A DNA stretch of 11,662 nt from Solobacterium sp. (GTDB taxonomy: Bacteria; Bacillota_I; Bacilli_A; Erysipelotrichales; Erysipelotrichaceae): assembly GCA_016284975.1 (NCBI GenBank), contig JAEEPV010000371.1, positions 1-11,662 on the forward strand, written 5' to 3'. Position 1 is the first letter of the stretch, and every line of letters begins with the position of its first letter. The position numbers and the translations under genes are program-made. The notes beneath the pieces were generated by a model. It did no database searches and was not told the origin of the DNA. It was given only the letters and a program-made list of their open reading frames with translations. This document shows positions 1 through 5,870 of this stretch, piece by piece.

Positions 1-7
1 CTTTTTT

Positions 8-51
8 CTCCTACTACCGGTCAATTATACGGAATTGAACTACTTTATCCA
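8..51 (-). promoter_or_regulatory. Promoter and ribosome site of a gene leaving the window to the left
   Basis: Read on the minus strand, a perfect -10 box TATAAT (24-29) lies 16 bp after a -35-like TGGATA (46-51, four of six consensus matches). Downstream is AGGAG (8-12), followed by seven bases AAAAAAG that run to the window edge. That spacing would place a start codon just outside position 1, so a leftward gene probably begins immediately beyond the edge. Its leader would be only about 17 nt. The boxes are seen directly; the gene is inferred. Confidence 0.5.
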
Positions 52-145
52 CGAAAATAGCATTCATGAAACATATACTTTTCTCAGGGTTTAAATTTCT
101 TTGAAAGTGTCGTATTTGTTCTATTTTGTAGTGAAAGTTGCGATT

Positions 146-316
146 TTAAGTAATAGCACATCCCTGATCGGTATTTTTAAATATTCCATTCTTATATCTG
201 CGTTCATAGCTTCGTATAGATACGACGCCTTCTCTCAAGAATCCATCTTTCAGACTTTGTTCGTAATGAATCTTTCCTGTGTGCTCGTATACACAAATTT
301 CCGGATCGAACCCTAA
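146..316 (-). pseudogene. Possible start-less remnant of a MORN/YwqK-like coding sequence
   Basis: On the minus strand the frame from 316 to the TAA at 146-148 is open for 56 codons but has no credible start: it is bounded upstream by a TAA at 317-319. The translation is hydrophilic and protein-like, with pieces such as TGKIHYEQSLKDG and YERRYKNGIFKN. Its pattern of glycines and aromatics resembles MORN or YwqK-type repeats, a class also found in the intact gene at 2296. The opposite strand has a 71-codon TTG-started frame (101-316) that is hydrophobic, as expected for an antisense shadow. The surrounding 52-364 is AT-rich, and I see nothing else clear in it. This could be a decayed gene fragment or chance. 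Confidence 0.27.
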
Positions 317-364
317 TTATAATAAATTCTACCCTTTTTCATAAGGAAGAGATCATTCATTTCT

Positions 365-393
365 TTTACGATATGGCGCAAACATGGAATCAT
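365..393 (+). promoter_or_regulatory. Candidate ftsH promoter
   Basis: TTTACG (365-370) and AATCAT (388-393) are separated by 17 bp, each matching four of six consensus positions. The predicted transcription start, near 400, falls at the left arm of the CIRCE operator, which is where HrcA sites usually lie. A perfect TATAAT at 318-323 is an alternative -10 box, but it lacks a recognisable -35. The boxes are weak, so this call rests mainly on the position of the operator. Confidence 0.35.
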
Positions 394-397
394 CTGT

Positions 398-424
398 TTA
401 GCACTCTCGTAATCAGTGTGCTAA
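398..424 (+). promoter_or_regulatory. CIRCE element (HrcA operator) upstream of ftsH
   Basis: The left arm TTAGCACTC (398-406), a 9 bp spacer (407-415) and the right arm GTGTGCTAA (416-424) match the CIRCE consensus TTAGCACTC-N9-GAGTGCTAA with one mismatch, T instead of A in the right arm. CIRCE is bound by the heat-shock repressor HrcA, whose activity depends on GroEL in Bacillota. It lies 34 bp upstream of the ftsH start codon, so ftsH and the overlapping MORN gene are probably induced when protein folding is stressed. The hrcA, dnaK and groE genes are not in the window. Confidence 0.9.
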
Positions 425-458
425 ACTATCTGTGCATTCATGAAAGGAGCGGTTTGCG

Positions 459-2336
459 ATGAATGAAGTAAATAAACCGAAAAAACCCCTCATTTACTAT
501 TACGCCATTGTAATATTGTCGCTTGCCCTTCTGAATCTCTTTGCCATACCGGCAATGAATCAGCGGGAAATAAAGGAAGTCGATTACGGCACTTTTATGA
601 AAGCGACTGAGAATCAGGAGATAAAGGAAGTACAGGTCGAAGAGAATCGTATTCTTTACACTCTCAAAGGAGATGAAGAAGAACAGATTTATAAGACCGG
701 ACTTATGAACGATCCGGGACTGACGGAACGGTTGTATGAATCCGGCGCAGAGTTTTCCTCCACGATTCAGGAACAGGCTTCACCGCTTGTCAGCTTTCTG
801 CTTTCCTGGGTACTGCCGGTCTTTGCGTTTGTCATCCTGGGACAGCTGCTGACCCGCAGATATATGAATAAAGAAGGCGGCAGCGGATCGCTGATGTTTA
901 ATCTTGGAAAATCCAACGCCCGGGTTTATATCAAGTCCTCAACCGGTATTCTGTTCAAGGATGTTGCCGGAGAAGATGAAGCGAAAGATGCGCTTAAGGA
1001 GATCGTTGAATATCTCCATGATCCGTCGAAATACTCTGAGATCGGTGCCACTATGCCGAAAGGCATTCTGTTGGTAGGTCCTCCGGGAACCGGAAAGACC
1101 ATGCTGGCAAAAGCGGTAGCAGGTGAATCCAATGTGCCGTTCTTTTCCATGAGCGGTTCTGAATTCGTTGAGATGTTTGTCGGTATGGGTGCTTCCAAGG
1201 TCCGTGACCTGTTCCGTCAGGCAAAGGAAAAAGCACCTTGTATTGTCTTCATCGATGAGATCGATGCGATTGGCGGAAAACGCAATGCCGGCAATATTGG
1301 CGGCAATGATGAACGTGAACAGACACTCAATCAGCTTCTGACGGAGATGGATGGTTTTGAAAGCAACACCGGCGTTGTGATTCTGGCGGCGACCAACCGT
1401 CCGGAAAGTCTGGATCCTGCTCTGCTGCGTCCGGGAAGGTTTGACCGGCGGATTCCGGTGGAACTGCCGGATCTTAAAGGCCGGGAAGATATTCTGAAAG
1501 TTCATGCCGCAAAGGTTAAGATGGAACCTGGTGTTGATTACAACGCCGTCGCCCGTATGGCCAGCGGCGCCAGCGGAGCGGATCTGGCCAATATTATCAA
1601 CGAAGGTGCGCTTCGGGCGGTGCGTGAAGGACGGAAAACCGTCACCCAGAAAGATCTGGAGGAAAGCATCGAAGTTGTCTTTGCAGGTTATCAGAAAAAG
1701 AATGCGATTCTGACCGATGAAGAAAAACGGATCGTTGCCTATCACGAAACCGGTCATGCGCTGGTAGCGGCACTGCAGACACACAGTGCCCCGGTTCAGA
1801 AGATCACGATCATTCCCCGCACCAGCGGTGCACTTGGATATACAATGCAGGTCGATGAAGGCAATCATTATCTCTACTCACGTACGGAACTTGAAAACAA
1901 GATTGCCACGCTGACAGCCGGAAGAGCCGCTGAGGAAATAAAATTCCATTCCGTCACAACCGGAGCATCCAACGATATTGAGCAGGCTACGAAGACAGCG
2001 CGTGCCATGATTGCCCGCTACGGCATGAATGATGAGTTTGATATGGTTGCCATGGAACATGTGCAGAACCAGTATCTGGGCGGCGACGCTTCACTCATGT
2101 GCAGTGATTCCACCGCAGCAGAGATCGACCGCAAAGTCGTTGAGCTTGTTCGTCAGCAACATGAAAAAGCAAAGTCTCTTTTAACAGAACATATGGAAGA
2201 TCTTGACCGGCTGGCAGACTACCTTTACGTTAAGGAAACCATTACCGGTGAAGAATTCATGAATCTTCTGAAGTACAAAACGGCGGAGGTGCCTCATGAA
2301 ACCACAGAACCTGACACACAACCTGCAGCTGAATGA
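459..2336 (+). CDS. ftsH: ATP-dependent zinc metalloprotease FtsH
   Basis: Membrane-anchored AAA+ protease that extracts and degrades misassembled membrane proteins and some soluble regulators. The 625 residues show the full architecture. There are two membrane segments (about 11-31 and 110-131) with a short extracytoplasmic domain between them. The Walker A motif is GPPGTGKT (207-214), the pore loop FVEMFVG is at 236-242, Walker B is FIDEID (264-269) and the second region of homology ends in RPGRFDR (324-330). The zinc site is HETGH (429-433), with Asp506 of ASNDIEQ as probable third ligand. GAAAGGAG sits 9 bp before the ATG. The C-terminal tail is short and acidic, and its last 13 codons overlap the next gene. 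The gene is not beside tilS/hpt, the usual ftsH neighbourhood in Bacillota, so it may be a second, stress-dedicated copy; that part is inference. A CIRCE operator lies upstream. Confidence 0.97.
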   Translation: MNEVNKPKKPLIYYYAIVILSLALLNLFAIPAMNQREIKEVDYGTFMKATENQEIKEVQVEENRILYTLKGDEEEQIYKTGLMNDPGLTERLYESGAEFSSTIQEQASPLVSFLLSWVLPVFAFVILGQLLTRRYMNKEGGSGSLMFNLGKSNARVYIKSSTGILFKDVAGEDEAKDALKEIVEYLHDPSKYSEIGATMPKGILLVGPPGTGKTMLAKAVAGESNVPFFSMSGSEFVEMFVGMGASKVRDLFRQAKEKAPCIVFIDEIDAIGGKRNAGNIGGNDEREQTLNQLLTEMDGFESNTGVVILAATNRPESLDPALLRPGRFDRRIPVELPDLKGREDILKVHAAKVKMEPGVDYNAVARMASGASGADLANIINEGALRAVREGRKTVTQKDLEESIEVVFAGYQKKNAILTDEEKRIVAYHETGHALVAALQTHSAPVQKITIIPRTSGALGYTMQVDEGNHYLYSRTELENKIATLTAGRAAEEIKFHSVTTGASNDIEQATKTARAMIARYGMNDEFDMVAMEHVQNQYLGGDASLMCSDSTAAEIDRKVVELVRQQHEKAKSLLTEHMEDLDRLADYLYVKETITGEEFMNLLKYKTAEVPHETTEPDTQPAAE

Positions 2337-2757
2337 CGGATCGATGTTTCATACGGAAACAGAAACCGCAGAATTGAACGGCTACGGGCTTCTGATTACA
2401 CCGGATGGGAAAGAATATCTCGGGAATTTTGAAAACGGAAAAAAGGAAGGAAACTTTGTCATAACGTCCAAAGAAGCAACCACGCATTGTTCCTTCCATA
2501 ATGACATTCAGTTTTCGGAAGGGACGATCGAGTATTCCAACGGAGATATCTATATCGGACGAATGGAAGATGAAGCTCCAAACGGAACAGGTGTCATGAA
2601 GTTTCGGGACGGCATCGAATTCCGCGGCGATTTCGAGGAAGGACTGCTGGACGGTCTGAATTGTGAAATCCATTATCCAAACGGAGATATTTACAGAGGC
2701 CATTTCTCCAAAGGCATCCGTTATACCGATGGCATATACATCAAAGGAAACAAATAG
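2296..2757 (+). CDS. MORN-repeat protein overlapping ftsH
   Basis: A 153-residue soluble protein without signal peptide or membrane segment. It contains at least four MORN-type repeats, at roughly 36-52, 80-98, 104-120 and 127-141, with cores such as GKEYLGNFENG, GDIYIGRME, GIEFRGDFEEG and GDIYRGHFSKG. MORN repeats form beta-hairpin strips that usually mediate protein or lipid contacts; no enzymatic motif is visible. The start is set by GGAGGTG (2284-2290) six bases before the ATG. This site lies inside ftsH, giving a 41 bp out-of-frame overlap and making translational coupling likely. It shares the CIRCE-controlled transcript and ends at a terminator, so it may be an FtsH partner or a general stress protein. 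That role is inferred. Confidence 0.88.
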   Translation: MKPQNLTHNLQLNDGSMFHTETETAELNGYGLLITPDGKEYLGNFENGKKEGNFVITSKEATTHCSFHNDIQFSEGTIEYSNGDIYIGRMEDEAPNGTGVMKFRDGIEFRGDFEEGLLDGLNCEIHYPNGDIYRGHFSKGIRYTDGIYIKGNK

Positions 2758-2763
2758 GATTCC

Positions 2764-2799
2764 AACCGGGCATTTTTATCACATGCCCGGTTTTTCTTT
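2764..2799 (+). terminator. Rho-independent terminator after the ftsH-MORN operon
   Basis: A 10 bp perfect stem (2764-2773 with 2783-2792, core CCGGGCAT/ATGCCCGG) encloses a 9-base loop and is followed by a T-rich tail (2791-2799). It lies 7 bp past the MORN stop codon. Confidence 0.9.
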
Positions 2800-2807
2800 G
2801 CAAGCTT

Positions 2808-3860
2808 ATGAAGTATGATTGCAGTATGGTTACTTTAGTACACTGCGGAATTACGGTCGGTTTATGGCTGCTTCTATACTGGACGTTTACACAGGACAGA
2901 AGCAGATACCGTAACTGCTTTATTCTTTTTTTCGCTTTACTCTCTACAGCCATAACCATTACCTTTCTGGCCGGTCCCTATCAGAAACAGGTCATTTTTT
3001 TCCTGTTTCTGGCTATTACGATCGCGCTTCTGCTCGTCCCGCTGTTTCTGATACACAACGGAATCCTGATGATCATGCGTGAAGGATTTCGGCTTCCGAA
3101 TCTGCTTTCCCTCGGGCTGGGCATTCTTGTTGGACTGGGAGAAATTGCTACGTTTTTTGCTATATTGGGCGACAGCTTTGTCGGCTATGAGAACGCCTCC
3201 GACCCAAATTATTTAATGCTGAACAAATTCAGTATTTTTGTCAGTGTATCCGTTATCTATTTTTCCCTCTCCTTTCTGATTTTCATGATCTACTCCCTGT
3301 TTCTGCAGATTATCCCCCGCAAAAACGACTTTGATTTTCTTATTATTCACGGTGCCGGTCTTCTGCATGGAGATACGCTCACAAAACTGCTGAGAGATCG
3401 CGTGGACAAAGCCATTGAAGTTTATCAGAAAGACCCCACCCCGCCGATCATGATTCCTTCCGGCGGTCAGGGCAAGGATGAAGTGATCTCTGAAGCAGAA
3501 GCGATTTCCAGATATCTCAAGGAAAAAGGAATTCCCGAAGATAAGATTATTCTGGAAGACAAGTCTGCTACCACGTTCGAGAATCTCCGAAACTCCAAAG
3601 CGATCATTGATGCGGCGGAAGGAAATAAATATACCGCTTTAGTGACAAGCAACTATCATGTTTACCGGGCTCTGCGGTATTGCCGGCGAATCGGTATGGA
3701 CTGTACCGGTATTGGAAGTCATGTAGCGTTTTACTACTGGCCAAGTGCTTTGATCCGTGAATTCATTGCAATTCACACCGAAAAGAAACATCTGTTCTAT
3801 CTGATCGGCGGATGGATACTGACACTTGCCATCGTAATGATCCCGCTGTTTATTCAGTAA
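2808..3860 (+). CDS. YdcF/SanA-family (DUF218) membrane protein
   Basis: A 350-residue protein with about five N-terminal membrane segments (approximately 9-27, 36-56, 61-82, 98-120, 142-168), a DUF218 domain (about 176-320) and one C-terminal membrane segment (328-348). Recognisable family motifs are the early HGAG turn (181-184), SGGQGKDE followed by SEAEA (218-231), EDKSATTFENL (250-260) and SNYHVYRA (281-288). YdcF/SanA proteins are linked to envelope integrity, but their biochemical role is poorly defined. Neither ATG (2808 or the in-frame 2826) has a clear ribosome site. TATGAT at 2814-2819 would put a transcription start at about 2826, so a leaderless start at residue 7 is possible. 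It probably forms an operon with the L,D-transpeptidase 56 bp downstream. Confidence 0.9.
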   Translation: MKYDCSMVTLVHCGITVGLWLLLYWTFTQDRSRYRNCFILFFALLSTAITITFLAGPYQKQVIFFLFLAITIALLLVPLFLIHNGILMIMREGFRLPNLLSLGLGILVGLGEIATFFAILGDSFVGYENASDPNYLMLNKFSIFVSVSVIYFSLSFLIFMIYSLFLQIIPRKNDFDFLIIHGAGLLHGDTLTKLLRDRVDKAIEVYQKDPTPPIMIPSGGQGKDEVISEAEAISRYLKEKGIPEDKIILEDKSATTFENLRNSKAIIDAAEGNKYTALVTSNYHVYRALRYCRRIGMDCTGIGSHVAFYYWPSALIREFIAIHTEKKHLFYLIGGWILTLAIVMIPLFIQ

Positions 3861-3874
3861 TCGATTTGTCTGAT

Positions 3875-3890
3875 CGGACACTTCTGTCCG
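3875..3890 (+). other. Small hairpin between the ydcF-like and transpeptidase genes
   Basis: CGGACA and TGTCCG form a perfect 6 bp stem around a CTTC loop, in the 56 bp gap between the two genes. The following bases (TTCCGG) are not a proper U-tract, so it is more likely an mRNA processing or stability element, or a weak attenuator, than a full terminator. Confidence 0.4.
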
Positions 3891-3916
3891 TTCCGGTATG
3901 CAATATGAGGAAAAAC

Positions 3917-5044
3917 ATGGATTTGAAACAACAAAAACGGATTGTCTTTATCCCGATTGCACTGGCATTGATCCTTCTGGTTACTGTCGGTGTCTCTCTG
4001 TTGCGGAAACAACAATATATAAAGGAAAAGCAGTTGCTTCAGGAATCGCTTTCCCTTTCGGTTGATGAAACAAAACTGACTGCTTATTATGAAATGCCGT
4101 TTGATCCGATGGATGCGGTAACCGCTTCGGAAGGAAACGTGGAAGTACAGGGAAATATCGACACTTCACGAACCGGTGATCAGAACATCACCTATCTGGT
4201 CTCAAAGACCACTTCCAGAAACGAAACGGTTTCCCGGGAATTCACCTATCCGGTAACGGTCGTCGATCCGGTTAATCCGGAAATCGCCTTTTCAAAGGAA
4301 CAGGTCGAAATCTGGAAGAATGATGCTTTCGATCCCGCCGCAAATATCGCCTCCGTCTGTGACGGACGCAGTCATGACCTCGCATTATCCGAACAGCTGA
4401 AGCCGGGAACTTACACGGTGGAAGACAATATTGATGTATCTGTGCCCGGGGAATATACCGTAACCGTTCATGCGATGAACCCTTCCGGAAATACTGCGGA
4501 AGCCAGCTATACCGTCGCAGTAACTGAAGTTCCTGCAAATGTGTATCCTTATCGGATCCGTATTAACCGCATTCAGAACTGTGTAACGGTATACGGTCTT
4601 GACAGCAGCCATGAATACACTGTACCGGTCCGGGCGATTGTCTGTTCGACTGGGCCCGCTACGCCGATCGGTGTCTTCCATACCTTTAACCGCAGTACCT
4701 GGAGAGCACTATTTGGCAATGTATACGGACAGTATGCAACCGACATCGTCGGAGATATCCTGTTCCACTCGGTTCCGTATTATTCCATGAATAAGAATGA
4801 TCTTGAATATCTGGAATACAACAAACTCGGCACAAAGGCTTCTATGGGCTGTATCCGGATGGCGGTCGCAGATGCCCTGTGGATCTTTTCGAACTGTCCG
4901 ATCGGTACAGAAGTAGAGATTTATGATGATGCGGGCAGTCCGGGACCGCTTGGCAAACCGGAACCGTTCTACATTGATGAAAACAGTGAGATCCGCGGCT
5001 GGGATCCAACCGATCCGGATCCGAACAATCCATGGAACGGATAG
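3917..5044 (+). CDS. Membrane-anchored L,D-transpeptidase (YkuD) with Ig-like stalk
   Basis: Probable peptidoglycan cross-linking enzyme on the outer face of the membrane, 375 residues. A signal anchor (about 8-29) is followed by an extracellular stalk with Ig-like beta-strand repeats (about 45-205, including EFTYPVTVVD and GEYTVTVHAMN) and a YkuD catalytic domain (about 209-338). The catalytic cysteine is Cys312 in SMGCIRM and His284 is the likely catalytic histidine. The usual SHGC motif reads SMGC here, so the first His of the motif is replaced by Met. The acidic, Pro-rich tail ends in DPTDPDPNNPW. I chose the ATG at 3917 because GAGGA (3907-3911) lies five bases before it. Upstream in-frame ATGs at 3905 and 3812 lack a ribosome site, and 3812 falls inside the preceding gene. 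It sits directly after the YdcF-like protein, which fits a shared envelope role. Confidence 0.9.
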   Translation: MDLKQQKRIVFIPIALALILLVTVGVSLLRKQQYIKEKQLLQESLSLSVDETKLTAYYEMPFDPMDAVTASEGNVEVQGNIDTSRTGDQNITYLVSKTTSRNETVSREFTYPVTVVDPVNPEIAFSKEQVEIWKNDAFDPAANIASVCDGRSHDLALSEQLKPGTYTVEDNIDVSVPGEYTVTVHAMNPSGNTAEASYTVAVTEVPANVYPYRIRINRIQNCVTVYGLDSSHEYTVPVRAIVCSTGPATPIGVFHTFNRSTWRALFGNVYGQYATDIVGDILFHSVPYYSMNKNDLEYLEYNKLGTKASMGCIRMAVADALWIFSNCPIGTEVEIYDDAGSPGPLGKPEPFYIDENSEIRGWDPTDPDPNNPWNG

Positions 5045-5189
5045 CGTTTCACAAAACGGATTCAAGGAGAGAAAAATAACTCCGGAACATCGTGAAATTC
5101 ATCTTTAAACCCCTGTTTGCATCTCAGATTGCATAAGACTTCGGAGTTTCTGGGAAAAGGTGTATGATTACAGACAGATGCATCATCAG

Positions 5190-5213
5190 GCCGGTTTGCA
5201 GACCGGCTTTGCC
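5190..5213 (+). terminator. Possible weak terminator after the transpeptidase gene
   Basis: GCCGGT (5190-5195) and ACCGGC (5202-5207) pair around a TTGCAG loop and are followed by only TTTGCCT. The tail is poor, but this is the best hairpin in the 237 bp gap after the transpeptidase gene. A second long-range pairing, AACTCCG (5078-5084) with CGGAGTT (5142-5148), suggests further structure in the same gap. No gene is convincing there. Confidence 0.4.
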
Positions 5214-5281
5214 TCAATTCTGTGGATTATTCTGATAAGCATCGTATATAAGTACAGAGAAAGGAAATGGAGGAATCAGAA

Positions 5282-5623
5282 ATGGGCAGGTCGATTGATA
5301 TTTTATTGGAAAACGCTGATTTCTCAAAGGAAAGTACGCAGAAAAACCAGCTGTATTATGAGCTGTTTCATCAGCCAATACCAGTCTCCTCTGAGTCAGG
5401 AGGTGTTACAAAGCTTGACTTTGAGTCACTCGGTGCAGTAGCCGGGGGAGTTACAAGGAATCGTCCGTACAATGAGTTTATCGCGAAAGCTGCCGCTTTC
5501 GCAGAACTGAGGGATGAAGAGCTGCTGAAAAGCTGCTTCGAGGAGTACCTTGCGAAAGGCACCTCGGTTCCCGTTGAAGACTTCCTGCGCGAATTCGTGA
5601 AAAGAGAAAGTGGAAACCGCTGA
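5282..5623 (+). CDS. Small protein of unknown function with GG-leader-like motif
   Basis: A 113-residue protein I do not recognise. It has no membrane segment or signal peptide. The N-terminal half (1-56) is acidic and polar. It ends in a stretch, LDFESLGAVAGG (45-56), that resembles a double-glycine leader: Leu at -12, Leu at -7, Val at -4, GG at -2/-1. The C-terminal half (57-113) looks mostly helical, with a single Cys85. I chose the ATG at 5282 because GGAGGA (5269-5274) lies seven bases upstream; the in-frame ATG at 5267 has only AAGGA two bases away. It is a single-gene unit: a terminator overlaps its stop codon. No peptide transporter or modifying enzyme is nearby, so the leader resemblance may be chance. 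Confidence 0.72.
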   Translation: MGRSIDILLENADFSKESTQKNQLYYELFHQPIPVSSESGGVTKLDFESLGAVAGGVTRNRPYNEFIAKAAAFAELRDEELLKSCFEEYLAKGTSVPVEDFLREFVKRESGNR

Positions 5624-5640
5624 TAAATGCGGTTTTTTCT
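5614..5640 (+). terminator. Rho-independent terminator overlapping the stop codon
   Basis: AAACCGC (5614-5620) and GCGGTTT (5629-5635) form a 7 bp stem, with the T-run continuing to 5638. The loop contains the TGA stop (5621-5623) of the 113-residue gene. Confidence 0.85.
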
Positions 5641-5665
5641 TTATATACATTATTCGTTTTCAGCT

Positions 5666-5700
5666 AAAAAAATGAGATCCGCCGATGTCTGGCAGATCTC
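5666..5700 (-). terminator. Minus-strand terminator with no visible gene in front of it
   Basis: Read leftward, GAGATCTGCC (5700-5691) pairs over 10 bp with GGCGGATCTC (5683-5674), with one G-U wobble, around a 7-base loop. One A and then seven Ts (5672-5666) follow. On the plus strand the same stem has a C-A mismatch and no T-run, so it acts only on leftward transcripts. The nearest minus-strand gene starts beyond 7320, behind its own terminator, so the natural substrate would be an unannotated leftward RNA from the M48 upstream region. Confidence 0.65.
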
Positions 5701-5725
5701 TGTCTTGATTCAGGATAATAGGGGG

Positions 5726-5759
5726 AAAGGTCAAATATCTTTGACACCTTTACTATAAT
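5726..5759 (+). promoter_or_regulatory. Inverted repeat and TATAAT box upstream of the M48 peptidase
   Basis: GTCAAA (5730-5735) and TTTGAC (5740-5745) form a perfect inverted repeat with a TATC spacer. They are flanked by a second, offset pair, AAAGG (5726-5730) and CCTTT (5747-5751). A perfect TATAAT (5754-5759) follows, with no good -35 at 16-18 bp, so the repeat occupies the -35 region. This layout suggests a regulator-dependent promoter with a leader of about 105 nt. GGTCAAATAT resembles a single CtsR heptad, but the second direct heptad is absent. Confidence 0.45.
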
Positions 5760-5870
5760 CAATGGTTGTGTGAGGAATTTGTGCAGTTTGTGAAAGTTTA
5801 ATGAATATACACTATTTCTTACCAATACCCTTTCCGAAGTACAATAATTACATCAGGAGGTATTCAAATC

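Noticed and set aside
101-316. 71-codon plus-strand frame starting with TTG
   Set aside because: No ribosome site. Its hydrophobic composition is what the antisense of the hydrophilic minus-strand frame would give.
939-1868. 309-codon open frame on the minus strand
   Set aside because: It lies wholly inside ftsH, has no ribosome site and shows no recognisable protein pattern; it is an antisense shadow of a strongly biased coding sequence.
5160-5441. 93-codon frame with a membrane-like segment
   Set aside because: It overlaps the better-supported 113-residue gene out of frame, has no good ATG and ribosome site, and its second half is a frame shadow.
5729-5745. CtsR heat-shock operator
   Set aside because: Only one heptad (GGTCAAA) is present. 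The second half is inverted (CTTTGAC) instead of a direct repeat.
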